Below are positions 1-5,999 of a stretch of 14,087 nucleotides of DNA, piece after piece (position 1 is the first letter of the stretch; every line of letters starts with the position of its first letter). Position numbers and translations under genes: made by a program. Under the pieces are notes generated by a model, which worked only from the letters and a program-made list of their open reading frames with translations, ran no database searches and was not told the DNA's origin. Source of the stretch: CAVDWX01 sp963612735 (GTDB taxonomy: Bacteria; Bacillota_I; Bacilli_A; RFN20; CAG-826); NCBI GenBank assembly GCA_963612735.1, contig CAVDWX010000008.1:1-14087 (forward strand). Direction: 5' to 3'.

Positions 1-1280
1 ATAACATTGTTATTATAAATATTAAGAATGACTGTATTGCCAAAGAAAATAGAAAATACAGTACCAAAAATAGCTCCCCAAATCGCCATATCTTTAGGTA
101 AAATCCAAATGAACAAAATAGATAATCCAACATTTAATAAAGCAAAAACAATATAAAGCAATGCTCTAAATTTATGTTTATTCATAGCTCTTTGCACTTC
201 AATTCCTAAATTGCAAGTAAGGGGTACAAGATTTAAAGCCAGAAATACAACTGAATAATAATAAATATATTCTTTAGAGTCATCTAACCAAATATATAAA
301 AATTGATGGCCACAGGCAATAAAACCTCCAACAGCTAAAAATAAGATAATCATTTGCATTTTGTATACTTTATGAAACAGTTTGTTTAAGGAATTTAAAT
401 CATTTAAAGCCACGTATTCATGCACTTTAGGAGCAAATGTTCCGCTTATTGCAAGAGATAATGACGTCATATAAGAAACAAAATATTTAGAAAGAGTATA
501 AAGAGTTACTGCTTTAGCATTAACCATCAATCCTAAAATTGTAATATCGACTTCTTGATTAATTTGATCCACAACAGCATTTAGCAAAACAAACGACGAA
601 AAAATAACAATGGATTTTATTAAGGAGCCATTATCTTTAATTTTGGCTTTGTTAAATTCCATCTTCTTTACTTTAAAAGCAAAATAAAAAGTAATAAGAC
701 CACTAAATAAATTTAATAAAGTTGTAACCACAACTACACTGATGACAGATTTGGTCAAAAAGACAAATATTAGCTCGAAAATATATGTTAGAAAGGAAAT
801 TGTAAGAGAAAGTGTTCGAACAAAAACAAATTCCTTTCTATATGATAAATAATGAGAAAAGACAGTAAAAATAAAAGTGATTGATAAATTAATTGAGGAA
901 ATGACAATCAAAGTTAAAATTAAGATATTTTCCTCTAAAGTATAATTGGATAATTTGATATTAAATAGAAAAACAACACCTACCCCAATAGCGGTTAAAA
1001 CAATTACGCAAAGGGCTAAGAAAAAATACAACTTAAAATAAATAGTGTTAGTTTTCCCAATTTCTTTTGTGCTGATACTTTTAGCTTTATTAATAAACCT
1101 TAAATAGGAAGCCGCTAATGCGGAAGAAATAATAGTCAACCAAGTACTAATTGAAGAAGCAAAAGATCTAAGTCCATATTGAACATCTCCTAATACCTCT
1201 AAAATCAAAGGCGTGACAACAAAGCCACCAATAATAGAAATAAATAGAGAAATATAAGAAATAACTATGCCTATTTTAAT
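1..1280 (-). other. Domain: Wzx/MVF-type polysaccharide flippase half of the fusion (partial)
   Basis: Residues 362-787. It begins with NIKIGIVISY, the usual first-helix start of flippases of this type, then TPLILEVLGDVQYGLRS, and later the repeat-like second half (LLNAVVDQINQEVDITILGLM, typical of the seventh helix region). Codons 340-370 contain no ATG, GTG or TTG and no Shine-Dalgarno sequence, so separate translation of this half looks unlikely. The C-terminal helices lie beyond position 1. Confidence 0.8.
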
Positions 1281-2363
1281 ATTGCTTGATTCATTTATAT
1301 CTCTTAAATGCTGCTTAAAGATAATATTCCAAGCATAGCTAAATCCTTTATTGAAAATAATAGATATAATCAAAGTGAAGCATAAGCACAATATAAAATA
1401 TAAATAAAGATGAGAAGCAATGAATGAAGACTTTTTAAATAGTATCATCGGCACTCTTTGCAACATATAAATCCAAAAACAATTTGATCCAAGAAAAAAT
1501 AAAATTTTAGATTTAAAAGAGAACATATAAAGAAAAAAGACAATAATTAAATTAAATAAAAGATTTAAGCAAATATATAAGACATGGTTAAGCAAAGTAA
1601 TATGACATTTAGCGTTAATAAAATAGACGCCAGCAAAAATAATTAGACTAAGCAAAAAACATAAAATACAATTGATTTTATTTTTCGAAAGAAATTTAGT
1701 AATAAAATCTTTACAAAAAGAAAATAAAATACCAAAGAAATATGAAAATAAAGTGTTATACCAAAAATAATTGCAGCCTAATCTAACTAAAACACAATAT
1801 AAAGTAGATATTGCAAAGAAATGAAAAACGATTGATATTTTCTTATTCCCGTTTGCGTATTGAAAGGAAAGATAAGAAATAAAATAAAGTAATAAAATGA
1901 TTACTACATACCAATTAGAATTCCCTAATGATGTTATTCCAAACATCGAGAGCAAATAAGTTTCAATCGAGTAAGAACTTCTAAAATATAATGATATAGT
2001 TGCATAAACAATCCAACACAAGAAGAAAGATAAATATATTTTTAATAATCTATTCTTTGGCATTGATTTAACGTAATCTTTGCCTCTAATTTTGTATTGT
2101 TCGAATATACCATAGCCACTAAAAAATAAAAACGGCGCTACCATCAATTGAGAAAGAGATGATGTAAAATAAAGTAATGGCTTATCAATGATATTTAAGG
2201 AGACCTTATCTATATATTGAAAGAAATGCGAACAAAATATAATGATGGCAAAGATACCTGAAACACAAATAGTTGTATCTCTACTTAAAAATCGAGTTTT
2301 ATCTTTTAAAGGTCTTAACCCTAACAACGAGACGATAACCAATAATATTAAAAAGGCAACCAT
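1..2363 (-). CDS. Acyltransferase-3 / oligosaccharide flippase fusion protein (3' end outside window)
   Basis: A single open frame of at least 787 codons starts at the ATG at 2361-2363, with GGAG at 2371-2374 seven bases upstream, and is still open at position 1. I translated it by hand and checked the frame at five points. Residues 1-351 form an acyltransferase-3 membrane domain: His46 at the end of the first conserved helix (FCSHFFQ), PFLFFSGYG at 77-85, SNWYV about a third of the way in, and IYMLQRVPM around 298-306, the Firmicutes form of the family's C-terminal motif. After a polar linker (about 352-361), residues 362 onward read as a Wzx/MVF-type flippase, with multiple membrane helices and the N-terminal signature LGDVQYGLRS at about 391-400. 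About 425 flippase residues lie in the window, so perhaps 50-90 are missing. The gene follows a glycerophosphotransferase, so a role in O-acylating and exporting a lipid-linked surface polymer unit is inferred. Each domain assignment is firm; the joint function is not. Confidence 0.85.
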   Translation of the reverse strand, partial: MVAFLILLVIVSLLGLRPLKDKTRFLSRDTTICVSGIFAIIIFCSHFFQYIDKVSLNIIDKPLLYFTSSLSQLMVAPFLFFSGYGIFEQYKIRGKDYVKSMPKNRLLKIYLSFFLCWIVYATISLYFRSSYSIETYLLSMFGITSLGNSNWYVVIILLLYFISYLSFQYANGNKKISIVFHFFAISTLYCVLVRLGCNYFWYNTLFSYFFGILFSFCKDFITKFLSKNKINCILCFLLSLIIFAGVYFINAKCHITLLNHVLYICLNLLFNLIIVFFLYMFSFKSKILFFLGSNCFWIYMLQRVPMILFKKSSFIASHLYLYFILCLCFTLIISIIFNKGFSYAWNIIFKQHLRDINESSNIKIGIVISYISLFISIIGGFVVTPLILEVLGDVQYGLRSFASSISTWLTIISSALAASYLRFINKAKSISTKEIGKTNTIYFKLYFFLALCVIVLTAIGVGVVFLFNIKLSNYTLEENILILTLIVISSINLSITFIFTVFSHYLSYRKEFVFVRTLSLTISFLTYIFELIFVFLTKSVISVVVVTTLLNLFSGLITFYFAFKVKKMEFNKAKIKDNGSLIKSIVIFSSFVLLNAVVDQINQEVDITILGLMVNAKAVTLYTLSKYFVSYMTSLSLAISGTFAPKVHEYVALNDLNSLNKLFHKVYKMQMIILFLAVGGFIACGHQFLYIWLDDSKEYIYYYSVVFLALNLVPLTCNLGIEVQRAMNKHKFRALLYIVFALLNVGLSILFIWILPKDMAIWGAIFGTVFSIFFGNTVILNIYNNNV
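1311..2363 (-). other. Domain: acyltransferase-3 (O-acyltransferase) half of the fusion
   Basis: Residues 1-351. The family moves acyl groups, usually acetyl, from cytoplasmic acyl-CoA to sugars at the outer membrane face. Visible family features are a polytopic hydrophobic layout of about ten segments, His46, the FLFFSGYG loop, the basic stretch PKNRLLKIY and the closing YMLQRVPM motif followed by one more hydrophobic segment and a basic end (IIFKQH). The length matches a complete stand-alone family member, so nothing appears to have been lost at the junction. Confidence 0.8.
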
Positions 2364-2421
2364 TTATTAACTCCACATCATAACTTTATTTTTACTAAGC
2401 ATAAGTTCTCAATAACTAAAT
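2364..2421 (-). promoter_or_regulatory. Ribosome binding site region of the fusion gene
   Basis: The 58-base gap after the glycerophosphotransferase stop holds GGAG (2371-2374) seven bases before the ATG. I see no hairpin terminator, which fits cotranscription. Confidence 0.5.
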
Positions 2422-3561
2422 TTATTTTTCTTTAATATTAATTATTTTCTTAATAAAATCAACTACTCGTTTAGAACTATTGTCATCCAAAAAATAATCA
2501 CATTGTTTAAGACAAATATTTCTCTCTTTTTTTAATAAATCAATGTCATTAGCAATCCGACAAACAAATGAAATTAAATCATTAATATCATATATTTTTT
2601 CTCCACCATTTAATATCGGATCAATACCGTTAACAAATCCAGTTTTTTCCATAAATTGACTTAAATCTTCCCAAATAAGACCAATTGGTTTGTTAACAAT
2701 CATATAATCGAAATATATAGAAGAATAATCAGTTAGTAGAGCATCAGTAGCGGATAAAAATTGATATGAATTAATATTTTTTTGTTTAAAAAATGTATCA
2801 GAAATAATAATAAAATTACTGCTATTGCTTTCTTTGATATGTGTTACATTTTGTGCGAAATGTGGTTTTAGTATGATAACAACTTTATTTTTTATTAAAC
2901 AATTATTAAGCAATTCAAAAGAAAACTTATCCCAAATAAGCGGCAAAGGATTATTGGACGCTGTTTCTTTACCGCCACAATTAAATTGTCTTACAGTTGG
3001 ATACCATGCAATTATTTTATATTCGCTAGGAATATTAAAAATGATGTGAAGATTAATTTTATTTTCAAATAAGTCATCATTTCTCGGAAAGCCAAGAACA
3101 ACAAGCTTATTTTTATCAACACCATAAAATTTATTAAATAAATTAGCCATAAAATAAGATGTTGTTAAAAAATAATCAATATAATCTATATTTTTGTTTG
3201 TTAAATAATATTTGACGTTTTTTAAAGGATTACCGTGGCTTAAATAAAACACAATTCTTCCTCGCTTTTTTTTGCCTAAAAATCTATTACAAATAATCAT
3301 ATATTTTGAATAAAATATAGCTAAGCAAGCTTTAATTGAATCATGTCGCAGATAAAAGACATTTTTATATTTTGGTTGAGAAATTTTGTTGTTATCAAAA
3401 CATATCCAAATTATTTTTTTATGTTGATTTACTTTTTGATTAATTAATTCTTTAAACACAGCATAAGTATTATCAGAAAAATCAGGGCAACTTTCTAAAA
3501 GTATCCAGTTTTTACGAACTGGAAATAAAAATAAAATAAATTTCAATATTTTTTTAATCAT
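2422..3561 (-). CDS. CDP-glycerol:poly(glycerophosphate) glycerophosphotransferase, TagB/TagF type
   Basis: This 379-residue protein transfers glycerol-phosphate from CDP-glycerol to a lipid-linked glycan at the cytoplasmic face of the membrane. Family motifs are in the expected order: LSHGNPLK around His109-Gly110, GFPRNDDLF (157-165), WYPTVR (186-191), LKPH ending at His234 and TDYSSIYFDY (277-286). His109 and His234 correspond to the two catalytic or substrate-binding histidines known from TagF. The N-terminus (KKILKFILFLFPVRKNW) is basic and hydrophobic, suiting peripheral membrane attachment. The length is like TagB, the single-unit primase, and far shorter than full TagF, so it could be a primase or a capsule glycerophosphate transferase. 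The start is supported by AGGA nine to ten bases upstream. It lies 80 bases after tagD, which makes its donor substrate. Confidence 0.88.
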   Translation of the reverse strand: MIKKILKFILFLFPVRKNWILLESCPDFSDNTYAVFKELINQKVNQHKKIIWICFDNNKISQPKYKNVFYLRHDSIKACLAIFYSKYMIICNRFLGKKKRGRIVFYLSHGNPLKNVKYYLTNKNIDYIDYFLTTSYFMANLFNKFYGVDKNKLVVLGFPRNDDLFENKINLHIIFNIPSEYKIIAWYPTVRQFNCGGKETASNNPLPLIWDKFSFELLNNCLIKNKVVIILKPHFAQNVTHIKESNSSNFIIISDTFFKQKNINSYQFLSATDALLTDYSSIYFDYMIVNKPIGLIWEDLSQFMEKTGFVNGIDPILNGGEKIYDINDLISFVCRIANDIDLLKKERNICLKQCDYFLDDNSSKRVVDFIKKIINIKEK

Positions 3562-3641
3562 CTTGAAAAGTCCTTAATAATTTTAATATTATCAAATTAG
3601 ATACATTAAATTTGCTTTTAATAGTCATCACTACCATATTA

Positions 3642-4031
3642 TTATTTATGAAGTTTATTTTTAATTTTGGTTGTAGATATTTCTGGAGTTCTTTCTAAAT
3701 ATACAACCTTAACTCCTTCGTCTTTTAAATAGTCAAACTTCCCTTTCCAATCATCTCCGATAACAAAAATATCAACATGATATTCATGTATATCGTTTAT
3801 TTTTTGTTCCCAACAAGTTTCAGGAATAACCAAGTCAACATATCTAATAGCTTCAAGAAGCATTTTTCTTTTTTCATATGAAAAAAAAGATACTTTATTT
3901 TTTGCGGCATTAAACTCGTCAGTAGATAAGGCGACTATTAAATAATCTCCAAGAGCTTTTGCTCTTTTTAATAAATTAATATGTCCATAATGTAATAAAT
4001 CAACCGTACCATAAGTTATTATTCTTCTCAT
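3642..4031 (-). CDS. tagD: Glycerol-3-phosphate cytidylyltransferase
   Basis: A 129-residue nucleotidyltransferase that makes CDP-glycerol from CTP and sn-glycerol-3-phosphate. It carries the HxGH motif (His14-Tyr-Gly-His17) inside ITYGTVDLLHYGH, the STDEFN stretch (36-41), RKMLLEAIRYVD (55-66), GDDWKGKFD (92-100) and the closing RTPEISTTKIK (114-124), the family RTxGISTT element with Glu in place of Gly. Val10 replaces the usual Phe of GTFD. Length and order match Bacillus TagD (129 residues). The ATG at 4031 is chosen over an upstream in-frame TTG at 4046 because AGGA sits inside the would-be extension, eight bases before the ATG. It supplies the glycerophosphotransferase downstream and probably starts its own transcript, since a promoter-like pair lies upstream. 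Confidence 0.93.
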   Translation of the reverse strand: MRRIITYGTVDLLHYGHINLLKRAKALGDYLIVALSTDEFNAAKNKVSFFSYEKRKMLLEAIRYVDLVIPETCWEQKINDIHEYHVDIFVIGDDWKGKFDYLKDEGVKVVYLERTPEISTTKIKNKLHK

Positions 4032-4040
4032 TTTTAAAAT

Positions 4041-4044
4041 CCTC
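4041..4044 (-). promoter_or_regulatory. Ribosome binding site deciding the tagD start
   Basis: GAGG followed by ATTTTAAAA and the ATG at 4031. Because this site overlaps codons 1-2 of the TTG-initiated extension, the shorter 129-residue product is preferred. Confidence 0.6.
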
Positions 4045-4065
4045 AATGTTTATATTTATAATTCT

Positions 4066-4094
4066 ATTATGATTCTAATTTAATATTTTGTCTT
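4066..4094 (-). promoter_or_regulatory. Candidate sigma-A type promoter for tagD
   Basis: On the minus strand AAGACA (4094-4089; 4 of 6 to TTGACA) is followed by exactly 17 bases and CATAAT (4071-4066; 5 of 6 to TATAAT). It lies 35-63 bases before the tagD ATG and downstream of the IS remnant. In AT-rich DNA such matches occur by chance, so this is only a candidate. Confidence 0.4.
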
Positions 4095-4137
4095 ATTAAT
4101 AAATGAAATTGTGATTTTTCAGCTACACGCTATGTGA

Positions 4138-4276
4138 TGAAAAGGTTTTTTAGACTATTTCATTTTTAGAATGCTAAAGATTGATTTTTATATGTAATCG
4201 GAGATAGATATCCAAGTGATGGATATAAGCGTTTGTGATTATGCCCCAAAACAAATTTGAATAATCCGTCTTGCCC
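4138..4276 (-). mobile_element. Remnant of an IS3-family element (3' end of transposase plus one terminal inverted repeat)
   Basis: Read on the minus strand, the last codons before the stop at 4166 encode HNHKRLYPSLGYLSPITY, the characteristic C-terminus of IS3-family OrfB transposases (N-x-R-x-H/Y-SSLGYLSP). About ten bases beyond the stop lies what looks like the element's terminal inverted repeat, on the plus strand TGAAAAGGTTTTTTAGAC from 4138, beginning TG and with a layout like the IS150 group. The rest of the element is absent, including the catalytic DDE core and the other end. The inner boundary near 4276 is estimated from where UDP-glucose dehydrogenase similarity stops (codon 100-101). 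Confidence 0.65.
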
Positions 4277-4579
4277 AATCACTGATTCAACACTACTGGT
4301 ATCAAATTTATTAGTTACGCTATCGTAATTAGTGGGTGTGGCAATGATAACATAATCTGCATCTTTATAAGCTATATCACTATCTAATGTCGCTAGTAAA
4401 TTTAAATTCTTATTCGCTAAATAATCTTCTATCTCTTTATCTTGAATTGGGGATATATGTTTATTAATTAAATCTACTTTCTCTTTAATAACATCAATAG
4501 CGATAACCTCATTATTTAGCGCTAATAAGGTGGCTAAAGATAAACCAACATAGCCAGTACCCGCAACTGCAATCTTCAT
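4166..4579 (-). pseudogene. ugd: Truncated UDP-glucose 6-dehydrogenase running into IS3 transposase tail
   Basis: The first hundred or so codons match the NAD-binding domain of UDP-glucose dehydrogenase: MKIAVAGTGYVGLS with the Rossmann glycines (Gly7, Gly9, Gly12), the acidic end of beta-2 (AIDV, Asp29), ATPTNYD (80-86) and FDTSSVESVI (92-101). The frame then continues into an unrelated tail, GQDGLFKFV, and the IS3 transposase end. The enzyme is normally about 390-450 residues with a catalytic cysteine near 260; only 137 residues remain, so it cannot make UDP-glucuronate. The intact start is served by GGAGGAGG seven bases upstream (4594-4587). An adjacent ATG at 4582 is an alternative and overlaps the upstream stop as ATGA. 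No downstream ugd sequence is seen before tagD, so this is a deletion and not a simple insertion. Confidence 0.85.
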
Positions 4580-5298
4580 CATCTTTCCTCCTCCATATTT
4601 ACATCTTCGCCGTATATTTCTATACCGTATTTTTCTAAAGCACAATTAAGTCTATCAGAAAATTCACCCGCTAAATCGTCAATACATGGTTCATAATAGT
4701 CATCACAATGAATATATTCATCGAATTCTTGATCAGCAATATTGATAATAATTTCATTAAATATATGCTCAATTCTCTCATTAGAAAAGAACGGATTTTC
4801 TTCTAATTCTTTTTTAAGATAATTTTTAACTTTATTTGCATCAACAACTTGATAATATCCTTTCATCGTCCCTTTATAAAAGATTGAATAATATTTATCT
4901 CCATAGGAAGAATATCCATTCCACACAAAATTATGACTCGAAGATGTAAAGACATTAAGTCCACATTCCTTTAAATCTCTTCTTTTAATTAATGCTTTAT
5001 AACCAAAGATATACATATATATATCAGCAAGCTTATAACACTTATCTTTATTTAGGTGTGTAACACGATTAATAATATCAGCAATAAACTTTTTATCGTC
5101 AAGATGCCCACTAATTAGGTTTTGAATATCGAAGTCTAAACAATAAATGAACATCTTGACCAATAGTTCATCATTATCTTTATTAGTTAACAATCTTTGT
5201 TCAACATCAAAGCGATGAGAAAATAAATAATTAAGTCCCTCATTATAAATGATATCGTCTAAATCTATAAGTATAGATGCTCTCTTTCCTACTTTCAT
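4579..5298 (-). CDS. Hypothetical protein of unknown function (239 residues)
   Basis: I do not recognise this protein. It has no signal peptide and no membrane segment, so it is probably cytoplasmic. It starts MKVGKRASILIDLDDIIYNEG, has a central aromatic-rich stretch (FVWNGYSSYGDKYYSIFYKG, about 128-147) that looks like beta strands, a helical region with many charged residues (KNYLKKELEENPF, then NERIEHIFNEIIINIADQ), and an acidic C-terminus with two cysteines (HCDDYYEPCIDDLAGEFSDRLNCA). The ribosome site is weak (AAAG only). It starts 47 bases after pgmB on the same strand with no visible terminator, and its TGA stop overlaps the start region of the ugd remnant, so it probably shared a transcript and was translationally coupled to ugd. 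No function is proposed. Confidence 0.75.
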   Translation of the reverse strand: MKVGKRASILIDLDDIIYNEGLNYLFSHRFDVEQRLLTNKDNDELLVKMFIYCLDFDIQNLISGHLDDKKFIADIINRVTHLNKDKCYKLADIYMYIFGYKALIKRRDLKECGLNVFTSSSHNFVWNGYSSYGDKYYSIFYKGTMKGYYQVVDANKVKNYLKKELEENPFFSNERIEHIFNEIIINIADQEFDEYIHCDDYYEPCIDDLAGEFSDRLNCALEKYGIEIYGEDVNMEEER

Positions 5299-5345
5299 AT
5301 CTTTATTATTTTATATGAAAAAGAAAAAATATATTAATAAATGTA

Positions 5346-5999
5346 TCAATCTACTTCCCTATGCTTACTAAGAATTTTGATAATATCAGATAATTTATTA
5401 ATTGATATATCACTATTCTTATCCTTATATGCATCCCCTATTCCTATCGTTAAAAAGCCGCCTCTTTTTCCAGCTTCAACTCCCGCTTTTGCGTCTTCAA
5501 CAACAATGCATTCATCGCTTGATAAACCAAGCATCTTCGCGGCGAGTAAAAATACTTCTGGATCAGGTTTACTTTTAGATATTAAAGTACCATCGCTTAT
5601 CGCGTCAAATAAATCGATAATATTAAGTTGAGATAAAATTAATTTGGTATTTTTGCTAGAACTACCAATCGCTACTTTATAACCTAACTCTTTTAATTTA
5701 TGAAGAGTGAATAAAACATCACTAGATATATCAGTGGGCTTCATCTTCAATAAATAAGATTTATAAATATCATTTTTATATTCGGCAAGTTTTATTTTTT
5801 CTTCTTCACTGTATGTTTTAGTGCTATTAGATAAGATGATGTTTAAAGAATCCATACGAGAAACACCTCTTAATTTATTGTTAATTTCTTTATCGAAATA
5901 GATGCCCTCTTTATTAGCTAAAGAAAGCCACGCTAAATAATGATATTCATCAGTGGAACAAATGACTCCATCTAAATCAAAAATAATCCCTTTAATCAT
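5346..5999 (-). CDS. pgmB: Beta-phosphoglucomutase
   Basis: A HAD-superfamily enzyme of 217 residues that interconverts beta-D-glucose-1-phosphate and glucose-6-phosphate in the cytoplasm. All signature residues of the Lactococcus enzyme have counterparts: nucleophile Asp8 and acid/base Asp10 in FDLDGV, the cap motif RGVSRMDSL (Arg44-Leu52), the phosphate-binding GSSSKN (112-117), Lys144 in SKPDPEVF, and Glu168-Asp169 in VVEDAKAG for magnesium. The gene overlaps the end of the preceding GH65 gene by 8 bases and has GAGGA eight bases before its ATG. Its place after two GH65 phosphorylases is diagnostic, because those enzymes release beta-glucose-1-phosphate, which ordinary alpha-phosphoglucomutase cannot use. 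Confidence 0.95.
   Translation of the reverse strand: MIKGIIFDLDGVICSTDEYHYLAWLSLANKEGIYFDKEINNKLRGVSRMDSLNIILSNSTKTYSEEEKIKLAEYKNDIYKSYLLKMKPTDISSDVLFTLHKLKELGYKVAIGSSSKNTKLILSQLNIIDLFDAISDGTLISKSKPDPEVFLLAAKMLGLSSDECIVVEDAKAGVEAGKRGGFLTIGIGDAYKDKNSDISINKLSDIIKILSKHREVD

Noticed and set aside
2825..3049. Plus-strand open frame of 74 codons
   Set aside because: Lies wholly antisense inside the glycerophosphotransferase gene, has no ribosome site and no recognisable product.
3505..3522. Inverted repeat CCAGTT/AACTGG with a six-base spacer
   Set aside because: Sits inside the glycerophosphotransferase coding sequence (PVRKNW codons), has only six base pairs and no U-tract, so it is not a convincing terminator or operator.
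4032..4046. TTG-initiated longer tagD product with five extra residues
   Set aside because: The extension covers the AGGA ribosome site of the ATG at 4031, and the family begins directly at M-x-x-I-T-Y-G-T.
4118..4136. Apparent hairpin around the CACGCTATGTG sequence before tagD
   Set aside because: Only three consecutive pairs form and no U-run follows; not a terminator.
4583..4645. Upstream extension of the ugd frame (arginine-rich leader before MMKIAV)
   Set aside because: It overlaps the end of the 239-residue gene, and GGAGGAGG immediately precedes the ATG pair at 4582/4579, where the family normally starts.
5299..5345. Possible terminator between pgmB and the unknown gene
   Set aside because: The 47 bases are A/T runs without a stem; no intrinsic terminator is visible.
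5341..5631. Plus-strand open frame of 96 codons
   Set aside because: Antisense shadow of the conserved C-terminal half of pgmB; its Ser/Leu-rich composition is what the opposite strand of an AT-rich gene gives.
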